From the NCBI GenBank assembly GCA_002779605.1, contig PEWE01000010.1, forward strand, positions 1 through 64,000: a DNA stretch of 64,000 bases. Direction: 5' to 3'. Below, in pieces: positions 31,114 through 39,200 of this stretch. Each line of letters starts with the position of its first letter. Position 1 is the stretch's first letter. Origin of the DNA: Zetaproteobacteria bacterium CG06_land_8_20_14_3_00_59_53 (GTDB taxonomy: Bacteria > Pseudomonadota > Zetaproteobacteria > Mariprofundales > Mariprofundaceae). Both the position numbers and the translations under genes were made by a program. The notes under the pieces were generated by a model. The model saw nothing but the letters and a program-made list of their open reading frames with translations, was not told where the DNA came from and searched no databases.

Positions 31114-31584
31114 ATGCCGGAGACCCCGGACCAGTACGACGCTATCCACACACTGCTCACCATAAGTCGCATCGGCTTTCTCGCCACCGGGGGAAAAGAA
31201 GGACCGGAGACCTCGATGGCTCCCTATGCCCTATATGAGGGTGACATCCTGCTGCATCTCTCCAGTCTGGCCCGGCATACCGCCAACATCACCGCGCAAC
31301 CAGCCGCCGGATTCATGATCTGCACGCCGGAAACAGCCATGGACTCACCGCTGGCCCTGCCCCGACTGAGCCTTCATGGGCCGGTATCTCCTGTGGCGGA
31401 AGATACCCTTGCTCCGGCGAAGGCCTCCTATCTGCAGGCTATCCCGGAGGCCGCAGCCCTGTTCGATTTCGCCGATTTCAGGCTCTACCGCCTGAATCCC
31501 CGGCAGGTCCACTGGATCGGCGGCTTCGGCTCGGCCCGCCAGATCCCGCTCGAAGCATGGCGGAAAATCTGTTTAAACACATAG
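31114..31584 (+). CDS. Pyridoxamine-5'-phosphate-oxidase-like FMN-binding protein
   Basis: A 156-residue split-barrel protein of the PNPOx-like/HugZ type. LLTISRIGFLATGGKEGPET near residue 14 and DILLHLSSLARHTANI near 45 are the FMN-binding strands, and FADFRLYRLNPRQVHWIGGF near 125 is the closing motif seen in HugZ-type haem-iron and flavin-binding members. It starts two bases after the VOC stop. True PdxH is longer and carries different C-terminal residues. Function is inferred at family level only. Confidence 0.75.
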   Translation: MPETPDQYDAIHTLLTISRIGFLATGGKEGPETSMAPYALYEGDILLHLSSLARHTANITAQPAAGFMICTPETAMDSPLALPRLSLHGPVSPVAEDTLAPAKASYLQAIPEAAALFDFADFRLYRLNPRQVHWIGGFGSARQIPLEAWRKICLNT

Positions 31585-31667
31585 CATGGAAGACCTACGG
31601 CAAGGCCAGCGCGCACCTGCAAAAACCGGGTTGAATCTTCGCGCAATATAATATATCCATGTTTTCC

Positions 31668-31700
31668 TTGCTTTGTGCGCGGGGTTTTCTAAAATCCCGC
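31668..31700 (+). promoter_or_regulatory. Candidate tpiA promoter with overlapping 22-base palindrome
   Basis: TTGCTT (31668-31673) and TAAAAT (31690-31695) are 16 bases apart. Over the -10 lies an almost perfect palindrome, 31679-31700, with arms GCGGGGTTTT and AAAATCCCGC around CT (one G-T pair). It could be a repressor site or a 5' RNA hairpin. The closer TTGAAT/TATAAT pair upstream has only ten bases between boxes. Confidence 0.4.
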
Positions 31701-31750
31701 CCCCCTGAGCCGGGTTCCGGAGCAGGTTTGCACAACGAGGAGGATACATC

Positions 31751-32524
31751 GTGAGACAGAGTGGAAGCTATACAAGCCGCAGGCGCCCGCTGATCGCGGG
31801 CAACTGGAAGATGCACGGCATGCTTGACGAAGCGCAGCAGTTTGTTGCCGATCTGGGCAATATTGCTTCACCTGATCAGGTTGAAGTGGCACTGATGCCT
31901 CCCTACACCCTGCTTCACCCGCTTTCCGAATTACTGCGCCAGAAGGGTATCCAGCTCGGCGCACAGAATGTCTACTACGAGCCGAAGGGCGCCTTCACCG
32001 GCTCCATATCGCCGCTGATGCTGCGCGATGCCGGCTGCCGCTATGTGATTCTGGCCCATTCCGAGCGCCGCGACATCATGGGCGAAGCCAACGAACTGAT
32101 CGGCAAGAAACTCGCCGCCGCATGGTCTGCCGGCCTCGAGCCCATCCTGTGCATCGGTGAACACCTTGAAGAGCGTCAGGACGGCGAGACCAATGCCGTA
32201 CTGCGTCGCCAGCTGGCTGTGCTGGAAGATGCCCCGGAAGGCGCTGCCCTGACCGTGGCTTACGAACCTGTCTGGGCCATCGGCACGGGCCTGACCGCTT
32301 CGCCGGAACAGGTCACCGAGACCCATGCCTTTATCCACGAGGAACTGACGCGCCTCGGTCATGATTGCCGTGTACTGTATGGCGGCAGTGTGAAGCCGGA
32401 GAATGCCGCCGAGTTGATGGCTTGCCCGGGTGTCGAAGGCGCACTGGTCGGCGGCGCAAGCCTGCAGGCCGATTCCTTTATGAAAATCGTTCAGGCTGCC
32501 GCCGACGTGGCAGCAGGAGAGTAA
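31751..32524 (+). CDS. tpiA: Triosephosphate isomerase
   Basis: A 257-residue TIM barrel interconverting DHAP and glyceraldehyde-3-phosphate. Active-site residues are Lys in AGNWKMHG near residue 18, His in ILAHSERRD near 100 and Glu in AYEPVWAIGTG near 170, with YGGSVKPENA for phosphate binding. The start is GTG, seven bases after AGGAGG. secG follows three bases later and tRNA-Leu after that, a common tpiA-secG-tRNA order in bacteria. Confidence 0.96.
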   Translation: MRQSGSYTSRRRPLIAGNWKMHGMLDEAQQFVADLGNIASPDQVEVALMPPYTLLHPLSELLRQKGIQLGAQNVYYEPKGAFTGSISPLMLRDAGCRYVILAHSERRDIMGEANELIGKKLAAAWSAGLEPILCIGEHLEERQDGETNAVLRRQLAVLEDAPEGAALTVAYEPVWAIGTGLTASPEQVTETHAFIHEELTRLGHDCRVLYGGSVKPENAAELMACPGVEGALVGGASLQADSFMKIVQAAADVAAGE

Positions 32525-32527
32525 TCG

Positions 32528-32896
32528 ATGACCATTCTGTTTGTTTCACTTCATGTCCTGGCCGCGCTGATCCTGATCGGCCTGGTACTGATCAACCGCG
32601 GAGAAGGCGCCAACATGGGCGTGTCCTTCGGTGGCGGCGGCGCACAGACGCTGTTCGGCAGCCGTGGTTCCGGCTCCTTCCTCGGTAAGCTGACCGGCGG
32701 TGTGGCTGCATTGTTCATGGTGACCAGCCTGACCCTCGCCTTCTTCTCGCAGCAGCAGGTCAAGTCGGTGGTTGCCAAACCGGCAGTTGAACAACCTGCA
32801 GAGCAGGATAATCTTCCGGCCGCTGGCGGATCGAGTGGTTTCGACCCCTCCAAGCTGAAGGAAGGTTCGACCGACGGCCTGCCGACAGCCAACTGA
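32528..32896 (+). CDS. secG: Preprotein translocase subunit SecG
   Basis: A 122-residue SecG with two membrane helices (about residues 3-22 and 52-72) joined by the conserved loop containing NRGEGANMGVSFGGGGAQ. SecG stabilises SecYE during SecA-driven export. The C-terminal 40 residues form a low-complexity cytoplasmic tail. It follows tpiA with three bases between and probably shares its promoter. Confidence 0.93.
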   Translation: MTILFVSLHVLAALILIGLVLINRGEGANMGVSFGGGGAQTLFGSRGSGSFLGKLTGGVAALFMVTSLTLAFFSQQQVKSVVAKPAVEQPAEQDNLPAAGGSSGFDPSKLKEGSTDGLPTAN

Positions 32897-32946
32897 GTCC
32901 CTCATAGCTTCACGGCTGCAGGCGCCGTTAATGCCCGCGACATAAT

Positions 32947-33031
32947 GCCTGAGTGGTGAAATTGGTAGACACGCCATCTTGAGGGGGTGGTGGGGCAACC
33001 CGTGCTGGTTCGAGTCCAGTCTCAGGCACCA
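32947..33031 (+). tRNA. tRNA-Leu (anticodon GAG)
   Basis: GCCTGAG pairs with CTCAGGC in the acceptor stem. The anticodon arm CCATC/GGTGG encloses TTGAGGG, giving GAG. A long variable arm (TGGGGCAACCCG) is characteristic of class II tRNA-Leu, the T arm holds GGTTCGAGTCC, and CCA is encoded. Confidence 0.96.
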
Positions 33032-33040
33032 TACAAACAA

Positions 33041-33078
33041 AGAGGGAAGCAATCTGATTGCTTCCCTCTTCTGCTTTT
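33041..33078 (+). terminator. Rho-independent terminator after tRNA-Leu
   Basis: AGAGGGAAGCAATC and its complement GATTGCTTCCCTCT (33041-33069) form a 13-14 bp stem with almost no loop, followed by TCTGCTTTT. It ends the tpiA-secG-tRNA transcript and faces the minus-strand gene that follows. Confidence 0.8.
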
Positions 33079-33106
33079 AGTCGGGACTTTCCGCCATGTC
33101 GATCGG

Positions 33107-33664
33107 CTATTCCTTTCGGGTTTTTTTCTTGATGGCCTTCGCAGCTTTTTTGGCTTCTCCGGCTACCACCTTGGCGGCCTTATTGGCTTCCCGCTCTGTA
33201 TTCCGGGCCAGCTTTTTGGCTGCCTTCGCGGCCTGCTTCAGCTCTTTTTCTGCGACCTTGGCCAGCTTCTTCGCCTCTTTTTCAGCCTGCTTTTCCGCTC
33301 TCAAGGCAGCCTTGGCAATCTTCTTGGCTTCCCTCTCAGCGGCCCTGGCAAGCCTCTTCGCTTCTTTTGCAGCCTGTTTAGCCGCTTTTCCGCTTACTTT
33401 GGCGACTTTCTCCGCTCCCGCCTTGACCTGACCGGCCATCTTCTTAGCGCCAGCCTTGATTTGACTCCCCACCGTGTCGTCGCTTATCAGCGCTTCGGCT
33501 GCGGCCAGTGTTCTGGCGGCACGCGCCGGTCCGAATCCCGGAACCGTGCACAGTTTTTTCTCGCCACCCTTGAGCAGCGTCTTGACCGAATCGATGCCGT
33601 GCTCTGCCAGCACAGCTGCCGTACTGGCCCCGATGCCCGAAATATCCGTCAACCCATGTTTCAT
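33107..33664 (-). CDS. Helix-hairpin-helix protein with histone-H1-like Lys/Ala tail
   Basis: A 185-residue protein of two parts. Residues 1-60 hold a tandem helix-hairpin-helix: LTDISGIGASTAAVLAEHGI and LCTVPGFGPARAARTL, each with the GIG/GFG hairpin that contacts the DNA backbone. Residues 75-185 are a nearly uninterrupted run of Lys, Ala and Glu with repeats like AKKLAK and AEREAKK, ending KKKTRKE, much like histone H1 or AlgP/Hc1 tails. The ATG at 33664 is six bases after GGAGG; the GTG two codons upstream is inside that site. It probably binds DNA non-specifically. No close relative is named here; the fusion itself is unusual. Confidence 0.6.
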   Translation of the reverse strand: MKHGLTDISGIGASTAAVLAEHGIDSVKTLLKGGEKKLCTVPGFGPARAARTLAAAEALISDDTVGSQIKAGAKKMAGQVKAGAEKVAKVSGKAAKQAAKEAKRLARAAEREAKKIAKAALRAEKQAEKEAKKLAKVAEKELKQAAKAAKKLARNTEREANKAAKVVAGEAKKAAKAIKKKTRKE

Positions 33665-33827
33665 ACACACCCTCCGCGGCCCCTCTGCTCAACCGCACTG
33701 GCCAATATAGCCCCCTTGCATCGGCAAACTCAAGTGACACGTGAACCCGGCGTTATCGGATAAACACGAGGAGGCGGGTGTGAAGCACACAGGCAGAGAT
33801 GTATGATGTCGGCATGAGTCAGCTGCA

Positions 33828-34022
33828 ATGAGCGGTTCGTGGGGTTGTCCGCACGAGGAGCACGGCAAGTGCAACAGGGTGGCCGGACGGGACTGCGACC
33901 CCGGCATGAAAGGCTGCACCCTTTCGGGACGATTCACCTTCAGCAATGACGAAAAAAACCGCACCGCAAGACAGAAACAGGAGATGCGGAAGAAAGACGA
34001 ACCGCAGGAAGAATCCGACTGA
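33828..34022 (+). CDS. Small Cys-rich conserved protein (64 aa)
   Basis: A 64-residue protein with Cys at 7, 15, 23 and 30 (CPHEEHGKC, then CDPGMKGC), two His near the first Cys and GRFTFSN after the last. The regular spacing suggests a bound metal, but no named family was identified. The tail is charged (KKDEPQEESD). Similar short CPHE/GC proteins occur in proteobacteria as hypothetical proteins, from memory. It lies 111 bases before ilvB and has its own weak context; its start lacks an obvious ribosome site. Confidence 0.5.
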   Translation: MSGSWGCPHEEHGKCNRVAGRDCDPGMKGCTLSGRFTFSNDEKNRTARQKQEMRKKDEPQEESD

Positions 34023-34070
34023 AAAACCCTTGTCAGGATGTGTCAAAAAGCCCTGAAACCGTTGCGTGGC

Positions 34071-34099
34071 TTGACACTTTTCGCAGTCGTACTTATGGT
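34071..34099 (+). promoter_or_regulatory. Promoter candidate for ilvB-ilvN
   Basis: TTGACA (34071-34076) and TATGGT (34094-34099) are 17 bases apart, with the ilvB start about 35 bases downstream of the -10. The -35 belongs to an inverted repeat: GTGTCAA at 34040-34046 and TTGACAC at 34071-34077, separated by 24 bases. Confidence 0.6.
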
Positions 34100-34133
34100 C
34101 GCTAGCCAATCAAAAAAGGTGGCGACACATCCC

Positions 34134-35834
34134 ATGAAAATGACCGGCGCGGAAATCCTGGTTGAATGCCTGAAACGAGAAAACGTGGATACCATTTTCG
34201 GCTATCCGGGCGGCGCCGTACTGCACATTTACGATGCCATCTTCAAGCAGGATGCCATCAAACATTATCTGGTGCGCCACGAACAGGCTGCGCTGCATTC
34301 GGCCAACGGCTATGCGCGCGTATCCGGTAAATGCGGTGTCGCGCTGGTGACCTCAGGCCCCGGCGCCACCAATGCCGTGACCGGTCTTGCCGATTCACTG
34401 GCCGATTCGATTCCCACCGTGTGCATTTCCGGGCAGGTGCCGTCCAGCCTGATCGGCAACGATGCCTTTCAGGAAGCCGATGTCGTTGGCATTACCCGCT
34501 CGGCCACCAAGCACAATTTCCTGGTCAAGCGCGTGGAGGACATTGCACTGATCGTGCGCCAGGCCTTCCACATCGCCACCACCGGCCGCCCCGGCCCTGT
34601 GCTGATCGATATCCCCAAGGATATCAGCGGCGAAAGCTGCGAGTTCATCTGGCCCGAGAAGGTGGAGATGCGCTCCTACAAGCCGGTGACCCACGGCCAT
34701 CCCGGCCAGATCAAGCGCGCGGTGAAATCCATGCTGTCGGCCAAGCGGCCGGTGCTGTACACCGGTGGCGGCATCCTCAATTCCGTCGGCAGCGCCGCCA
34801 TGCTCAGGGAGCTTTCGCATGCCCTGAATGCCCCGGTGACCAATACCCTGATGGGTCTGGGCGGCATGCCGCACGACGACCCGCATTTCCTCGGCATGCT
34901 CGGCATGCACGGCACCTTCGAGGCCAATATGGCGGTATCGCATTGCGACCTGCTGGTCGCCATCGGCGCGCGCTTTGACGATCGTGTGACCGGTCGCCTC
35001 GATGCCTTCGCACCCGATGCCAAGGTCATCCATATCGACATCGATCCGTCTTCCATCTCCAAGAATATCCATGCGCATCTGCCGATCGTGGGCGATGTCG
35101 GCGAGGTGCTCAAGCAGCTGCTTGAGGAAATCGCCCGCCGCGACGGCAAGCCGAATGAAGCCGCTCTGACGCTGTGGTGGGAACAGATCAACCAGTGGCG
35201 CTCCAGGGATTCGCTCGGCTTTGTGCAGGATGCGGACGGCCCGATCAAACCGCAGACCGTGGTTCGTATGGTGCATGAGAAGACCAGGGGCAATGCCATT
35301 GTCGCCACCGACGTCGGTCAGCATCAGATGTGGGCTGCACAATTCTACGGCTTCAACCGGCCGCACCGCTGGCTGACCTCGGGCGGCCTGGGCACCATGG
35401 GCTACGGACTCCCCGCCGGTATCGGCGCGCAGGTGGCCATGCCTGAAGAGAAGGTGATCGTCTTTACCGGTGATTCCTCGATCCAGATGTGCAGCCAGGA
35501 ATTCTCCACCGCCTTCCAGTACAATCTGCCGGTGATCGTGATCATTCTGAACAACGGCTATATGGGCATGGTGCGCCAGTGGCAGGAGATGTTCTACGAA
35601 TCCCGCTATTCGCAGTCGTATTTCGATTCCCTGCCGGACTTTGTGAAGATGGCCGAGACCTACGGCGGCACCGGCATCCGCGTGGACAGCCTGGAAGAAT
35701 TGAGCCCGGCGCTGGACAAGGCGCTGGCCTCGCATGACCAGTTCATTATTCTCGATGTGGCGGTTTCCAAGGAGGAAAACGTGTTCCCGATGGTTCCTGC
35801 CGGTGCGGCGTTGAACGAGATGGTGCTGTCATGA
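34134..35834 (+). CDS. ilvB: Acetolactate synthase large subunit
   Basis: A 566-residue ThDP/FAD/Mg enzyme making acetolactate or acetohydroxybutyrate, the first committed step to Val, Leu and Ile. The catalytic Glu is in LVRHEQAALHSANGYAR near residue 50, SGPGATNAVTGLADSL near 80 and the ThDP motif GDSSIQMCSQEF near 440 with NNGYMGMVRQWQEMFY after it. The ATG at 34134 gives MTGAEILVECL, the usual opening. It overlaps ilvN by the ATGA of the small subunit. Confidence 0.96.
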   Translation: MKMTGAEILVECLKRENVDTIFGYPGGAVLHIYDAIFKQDAIKHYLVRHEQAALHSANGYARVSGKCGVALVTSGPGATNAVTGLADSLADSIPTVCISGQVPSSLIGNDAFQEADVVGITRSATKHNFLVKRVEDIALIVRQAFHIATTGRPGPVLIDIPKDISGESCEFIWPEKVEMRSYKPVTHGHPGQIKRAVKSMLSAKRPVLYTGGGILNSVGSAAMLRELSHALNAPVTNTLMGLGGMPHDDPHFLGMLGMHGTFEANMAVSHCDLLVAIGARFDDRVTGRLDAFAPDAKVIHIDIDPSSISKNIHAHLPIVGDVGEVLKQLLEEIARRDGKPNEAALTLWWEQINQWRSRDSLGFVQDADGPIKPQTVVRMVHEKTRGNAIVATDVGQHQMWAAQFYGFNRPHRWLTSGGLGTMGYGLPAGIGAQVAMPEEKVIVFTGDSSIQMCSQEFSTAFQYNLPVIVIILNNGYMGMVRQWQEMFYESRYSQSYFDSLPDFVKMAETYGGTGIRVDSLEELSPALDKALASHDQFIILDVAVSKEENVFPMVPAGAALNEMVLS

Positions 35835-36328
35835 GGCATACCATTTCCATTCTTGTTGAAAACGAATTCGGTGTGCTGACCCGTGTGGCGGGCCTGTTCT
35901 CAGCGCGCGGTTATAATATCGAAACCCTGAATGTGGCACCGAGCCTCGACGCCACGGTCAGCCGCATGACGCTGGTGACGCGCGGCGACGAACGCGTGAT
36001 CGAGCAGATCAAGAAGCAGCTGAACAAGCTGATTCCGGTGATCAAGGTCGAGGATATCTCGCATCTGGTGCACATCGAACGCGAGATGCTGCTGGTCAAA
36101 CTGGCGACATCGGCCGACAACCGCGCAGCGCTGGTCAGTCTGGCCGAGGAGATGCGCGCCAAGGTCGTCGATCATATCGACATCGGCTATCTGACGCTGG
36201 AGCTGACCGGTTCGTGCGACGAACTGGATGGCTTTCTGCAGCAGGTCGAATCTTACGGCATCATCGAGATGACACGCACCGGCCCGGTCGGCATGCGTCG
36301 CGGGGCCGAAGGCTTTACCGTCGATTAA
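35831..36328 (+). CDS. ilvN: Acetolactate synthase small (regulatory) subunit
   Basis: A 165-residue subunit with an ACT domain at residues 1-75: HTISILVENEFGVLTRVAGL with the valine-feedback site at VLTRV, then FSARGYNIETLNVAPS. The second half is the ALS_ss_C domain. It confers valine inhibition on IlvB. Its ATG overlaps the ilvB stop. Its stop shares the sequence TTAA with the convergent folC stop, so the 3' ends of the two transcripts overlap by four bases. Confidence 0.95.
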   Translation: MRHTISILVENEFGVLTRVAGLFSARGYNIETLNVAPSLDATVSRMTLVTRGDERVIEQIKKQLNKLIPVIKVEDISHLVHIEREMLLVKLATSADNRAALVSLAEEMRAKVVDHIDIGYLTLELTGSCDELDGFLQQVESYGIIEMTRTGPVGMRRGAEGFTVD

Positions 36329-37488
36329 TCACGCTGCTGCAACCAGTCTGCAGCAGCGGCCACGGTGATGAACGAGCCGAGTACCAGATAACGGCCATCC
36401 GGCCTGCCTGTTTCCTTCTCCATGGCTTCGCGAACCGATGCATAACTGGCATCCGCCCGCGCATCCGGTCTGCCGCTGATCAAGCGGCGGGTCAGTCCGC
36501 GCAACAGCGGCAGCGAATCGCTCAGATCACGATCCTCGCGGGTGAACACGAACACCGCGTCGAACCCGGGCATGCCTGAAAGGGTCGGCATCAGGGCATC
36601 CACCGCATGCCGGTTGTGCGCTGCATCAAGCAGGAAGCTTTGGGCCGCAACACGGATCTCCTGCAAACGCCCCGGCACCTGCACACCGGCGACAGCCCGG
36701 CGCATATCTTCTGTAACCCGTTGCGCATTCCCCAGCACCCCGCCCGATTGCAGGGCCGATAAGGCGGCCAGCACCAGCGCAGCGTTGGTCTGCTGGTGCG
36801 CGCCCTGCATCGCAAGCTTCAGGCCGGCAGGCTGCATGGCGTAAACCACAGACGGCGCCATCGCATCCACCACCTGCCGCACCTCTGCCGATTGCGGCGC
36901 ACTCAGGCACCAGCGGCATCCGGCAAACACATGCGCCTTTTCAAAGGCGATGTCCTTCAGGGCATCACCCAGCCATGCCTGATGATCCAGCGCTACCGGG
37001 GTCAGCAGGGCCATCTCTGCAGGCACTGCAGTGGTTGCATCCAGCCTTGCACCGACACCTGCTTCCAGTATCTCGACATCCACCCGCGCATCGGAAAAAC
37101 ATTGCAGGGCGATTGCCGTAGCCACCTCGAAATAGGATGCACCGATCTGCATGGCACGCTCGACGACCGGCGGCAGCAGGCGCAGCAGCTCTGCATCCGT
37201 CACCAGCTCACCGGCAACACGGATGCGTTCATTGAAGCGGTGGATATGCGGGGAGGTGTACAGGGCGACCTTCAGGCCGGCAGCGGAGAGACCTGCTGCC
37301 AGCATATGGGCCGTCGAGCCCTTGCCGTTGGTGCCGGCGATGCGGATGCGCAGGGCCGGACGATGCAATGGCATCCCAGACAACAGATCAAGCATGCGCG
37401 CATGTCCGGGCTTGTAATCACGGTCGGCGGCGGGCGCACCGAGACCGCTCAGCCAGTCCTCAACGCTGCCTTTGCCATGCATGATCAT
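36325..37488 (-). CDS. folC: Folylpolyglutamate synthase / dihydrofolate synthase
   Basis: A 387-residue Mur-ligase-type FolC. The P-loop is IAGTNGKGSTAHM near residue 50, followed by YTSPHIHRFNERI near 78 and FLLDAAHNRHAVDAL near 290. It joins glutamate to dihydropteroate and adds further glutamates to folate. It is somewhat shorter than E. coli FolC (422). The gene is last in the trpF-trpB-trpA-MBL-accD-folC run; accD-folC adjacency is common. Confidence 0.93.
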   Translation of the reverse strand: MIMHGKGSVEDWLSGLGAPAADRDYKPGHARMLDLLSGMPLHRPALRIRIAGTNGKGSTAHMLAAGLSAAGLKVALYTSPHIHRFNERIRVAGELVTDAELLRLLPPVVERAMQIGASYFEVATAIALQCFSDARVDVEILEAGVGARLDATTAVPAEMALLTPVALDHQAWLGDALKDIAFEKAHVFAGCRWCLSAPQSAEVRQVVDAMAPSVVYAMQPAGLKLAMQGAHQQTNAALVLAALSALQSGGVLGNAQRVTEDMRRAVAGVQVPGRLQEIRVAAQSFLLDAAHNRHAVDALMPTLSGMPGFDAVFVFTREDRDLSDSLPLLRGLTRRLISGRPDARADASYASVREAMEKETGRPDGRYLVLGSFITVAAAADWLQQRD

Positions 37489-37522
37489 CGCTCAGGAAGC
37501 AGGCGTGCCTGCGGAAAAGGTC

Positions 37523-38392
37523 TCAGCCGACCTGCCGGTAGGGGCGCTCGGTCAGCTTGTCGAGCGTCAGCTTCAGATAGACGGGCAGTTCACGGCGATC
37601 CACGATGGCATCGATCAGCCCGTGCTCGACCAGGAACTCGGCGGACTGGAAGCCCTTGGGCAGCTCCTGATTCACGGTTTCGCGGATCACGCGCGGACCG
37701 GCGAAGCCGATCAGCGCACCCGGTTCGGCCAGCACCACATCACCCAGCCAGGCCATCGAAGCGGACACGCCGCCCATCGTCGGATGGGTCAGGATGCAGA
37801 TGAACGGAATACCTGCCTGCTGCAGCTTCTTGGCAGCTGCGGAGGTCTTGGCCATCTGCATCAGGGAAAGTACACCCTCCTGCATACGCGCACCACCGGA
37901 GGCAGCCACCAGCAGGAAGGGACAACCGCGCTCCAGCGATCGCTCCATGCCGCGTACGATCTTTTCACCCACCACCGAGCCCATGCTGCCGCCCATGTAG
38001 GAGAATTCGAAGATAGAGGCGGAGACGGTATGCCCGCCGATATCGCCGAGGTAGTTGTGCACCGCATCCTCGGCACCGGCCTTCTTATCGGCATCACGCA
38101 CACGGTCTTTGTATTTCTTCTTGTCGCGGAAATCCAGCGGATCCTGCGAGCGCAGGCCGGCATCCATCGCCTCGAAGGTACCCTCATCGAACAGGGAAGC
38201 GGCGCGCACAGCAGCCGGGATACGATGATGATGCCCGCATTTCGGGCAGACCATCAGGCTGCGCTCCATCTCCTTGTTGTAGATGGCCACCGAGCAATCG
38301 GGACACTTGATCCAAAGTCCTTCAGGCGTTGCCGAACGGGCACCGCCAAGGATGTTCTTCGGGCTTTCAATCAAACGGGTGATCCAGTTCAT
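37523..38392 (-). CDS. accD: Acetyl-CoA carboxylase carboxyltransferase beta subunit
   Basis: A 289-residue AccD. The four-Cys zinc ribbon is CPDCSVAIYNKEMERSLMVC (first pair at residue 34) completed by PKCGHH, and the crotonase-type core includes SGGARMQEGVLSLMQMAK near 167 and GFAGPRVIRETV near 230. With AccA it carboxylates acetyl-CoA in fatty-acid synthesis. AGGAG lies eight bases before the ATG. The 22-base gap to the upstream hydrolase gene suggests one transcript. Confidence 0.95.
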   Translation of the reverse strand: MNWITRLIESPKNILGGARSATPEGLWIKCPDCSVAIYNKEMERSLMVCPKCGHHHRIPAAVRAASLFDEGTFEAMDAGLRSQDPLDFRDKKKYKDRVRDADKKAGAEDAVHNYLGDIGGHTVSASIFEFSYMGGSMGSVVGEKIVRGMERSLERGCPFLLVAASGGARMQEGVLSLMQMAKTSAAAKKLQQAGIPFICILTHPTMGGVSASMAWLGDVVLAEPGALIGFAGPRVIRETVNQELPKGFQSAEFLVEHGLIDAIVDRRELPVYLKLTLDKLTERPYRQVG

Positions 38393-38414
38393 GGATAAAA
38401 CTCCTAATAGCGAC

Positions 38415-39200
38415 CTAAAGCAGCAATTCGTCCACCTGCGTCAGCATGCGCAGATGGGGGAGGAACAGCGAGCCGACCTCGGAGGTCAGCACATCCAGCG
38501 TTTCAGGCTTCATATGATACAGGTAAACAGGCACCGCGCCGAGGCGCTCGAACTTGGCCAATTCGGCAGCCATGCCGTTGGGGGTGAGATGTCCGCTGCG
38601 TCTGGCCAGATCCTCATAGGCATTGGGAAACGAGCAATCGATCACCACACCCTTCAGATTCGGCTGGGCGTTGGCAACCTCCCAGATGCGGTCCGTGCTG
38701 CCGGTGTCGGCGGTGTAGATGAACTGTTTATCGTCCTGCTCGATCAGAAAGCCGGTACAGGGGACAGGATGATTCACCGGAATGGCGGTGACCTTCACAC
38801 CGTCCACCTCGACGGTCTGTCCGGCCTCGATCGGCTCGAACACCAGGATCGGATCACTGAGCGAAGGGATGCGCGTAAAATCCGGCCAGACGCGGTTGTT
38901 GAAGAAATCGTTGCGCATCACCTCGATGTTCTCCGGCAGGCTGTGCACCACGATCTGGCGGTTGGTGTCGGCTCCGCCCATGCGCTTCAGGGAGCGGTTA
39001 TCGGCGAGGAATGCGATATCCTTGATATGGTCGAGATGGGTGTGGGAGATAAAGATGTGCCGGATGGCGAACTGGTCTTCCAGATCCAGCGCCTCGGTCG
39101 GCGAGCCGGCATCCAGCAGAATCGAATCGTTGATCAGAAACGAGGTCAGATGGAATCCGAGCAGCTGTCCGCCGTAACAACCCAGCACCTTGATTTTCAC
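38415..39200 (-). CDS. MBL-fold hydrolase, cyclic-nucleotide-phosphodiesterase-like
   Basis: A 261-residue metallo-beta-lactamase-fold protein. The metal-binding motif is FISHTHLDHIKDIAFLADN near residue 50, with further ligands in IPVNHPVPCTGF near 141 and IYTADTGST near 162. The overall layout matches class II 3',5'-cyclic-nucleotide phosphodiesterases (CpdP type), though the PROSITE-like pattern after HLDH deviates (KD in place of a Gly/Ser). The start is GTG, overlapping the trpA stop as GTGA. Its place between trpA and accD is unusual. A role in cAMP breakdown is inferred, not shown. Confidence 0.72.
   Translation of the reverse strand: MKIKVLGCYGGQLLGFHLTSFLINDSILLDAGSPTEALDLEDQFAIRHIFISHTHLDHIKDIAFLADNRSLKRMGGADTNRQIVVHSLPENIEVMRNDFFNNRVWPDFTRIPSLSDPILVFEPIEAGQTVEVDGVKVTAIPVNHPVPCTGFLIEQDDKQFIYTADTGSTDRIWEVANAQPNLKGVVIDCSFPNAYEDLARRSGHLTPNGMAAELAKFERLGAVPVYLYHMKPETLDVLTSEVGSLFLPHLRMLTQVDELLL

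Noticed and set aside
31631..31652. TTGAAT and TATAAT as the tpiA promoter
   Set aside because: The boxes are only ten bases apart, too close for sigma-70; a better-spaced pair lies downstream.
34395..35735. A 446-codon minus frame inside ilvB
   Set aside because: ilvB is certain; the frame has no recognisable motif or start signal.
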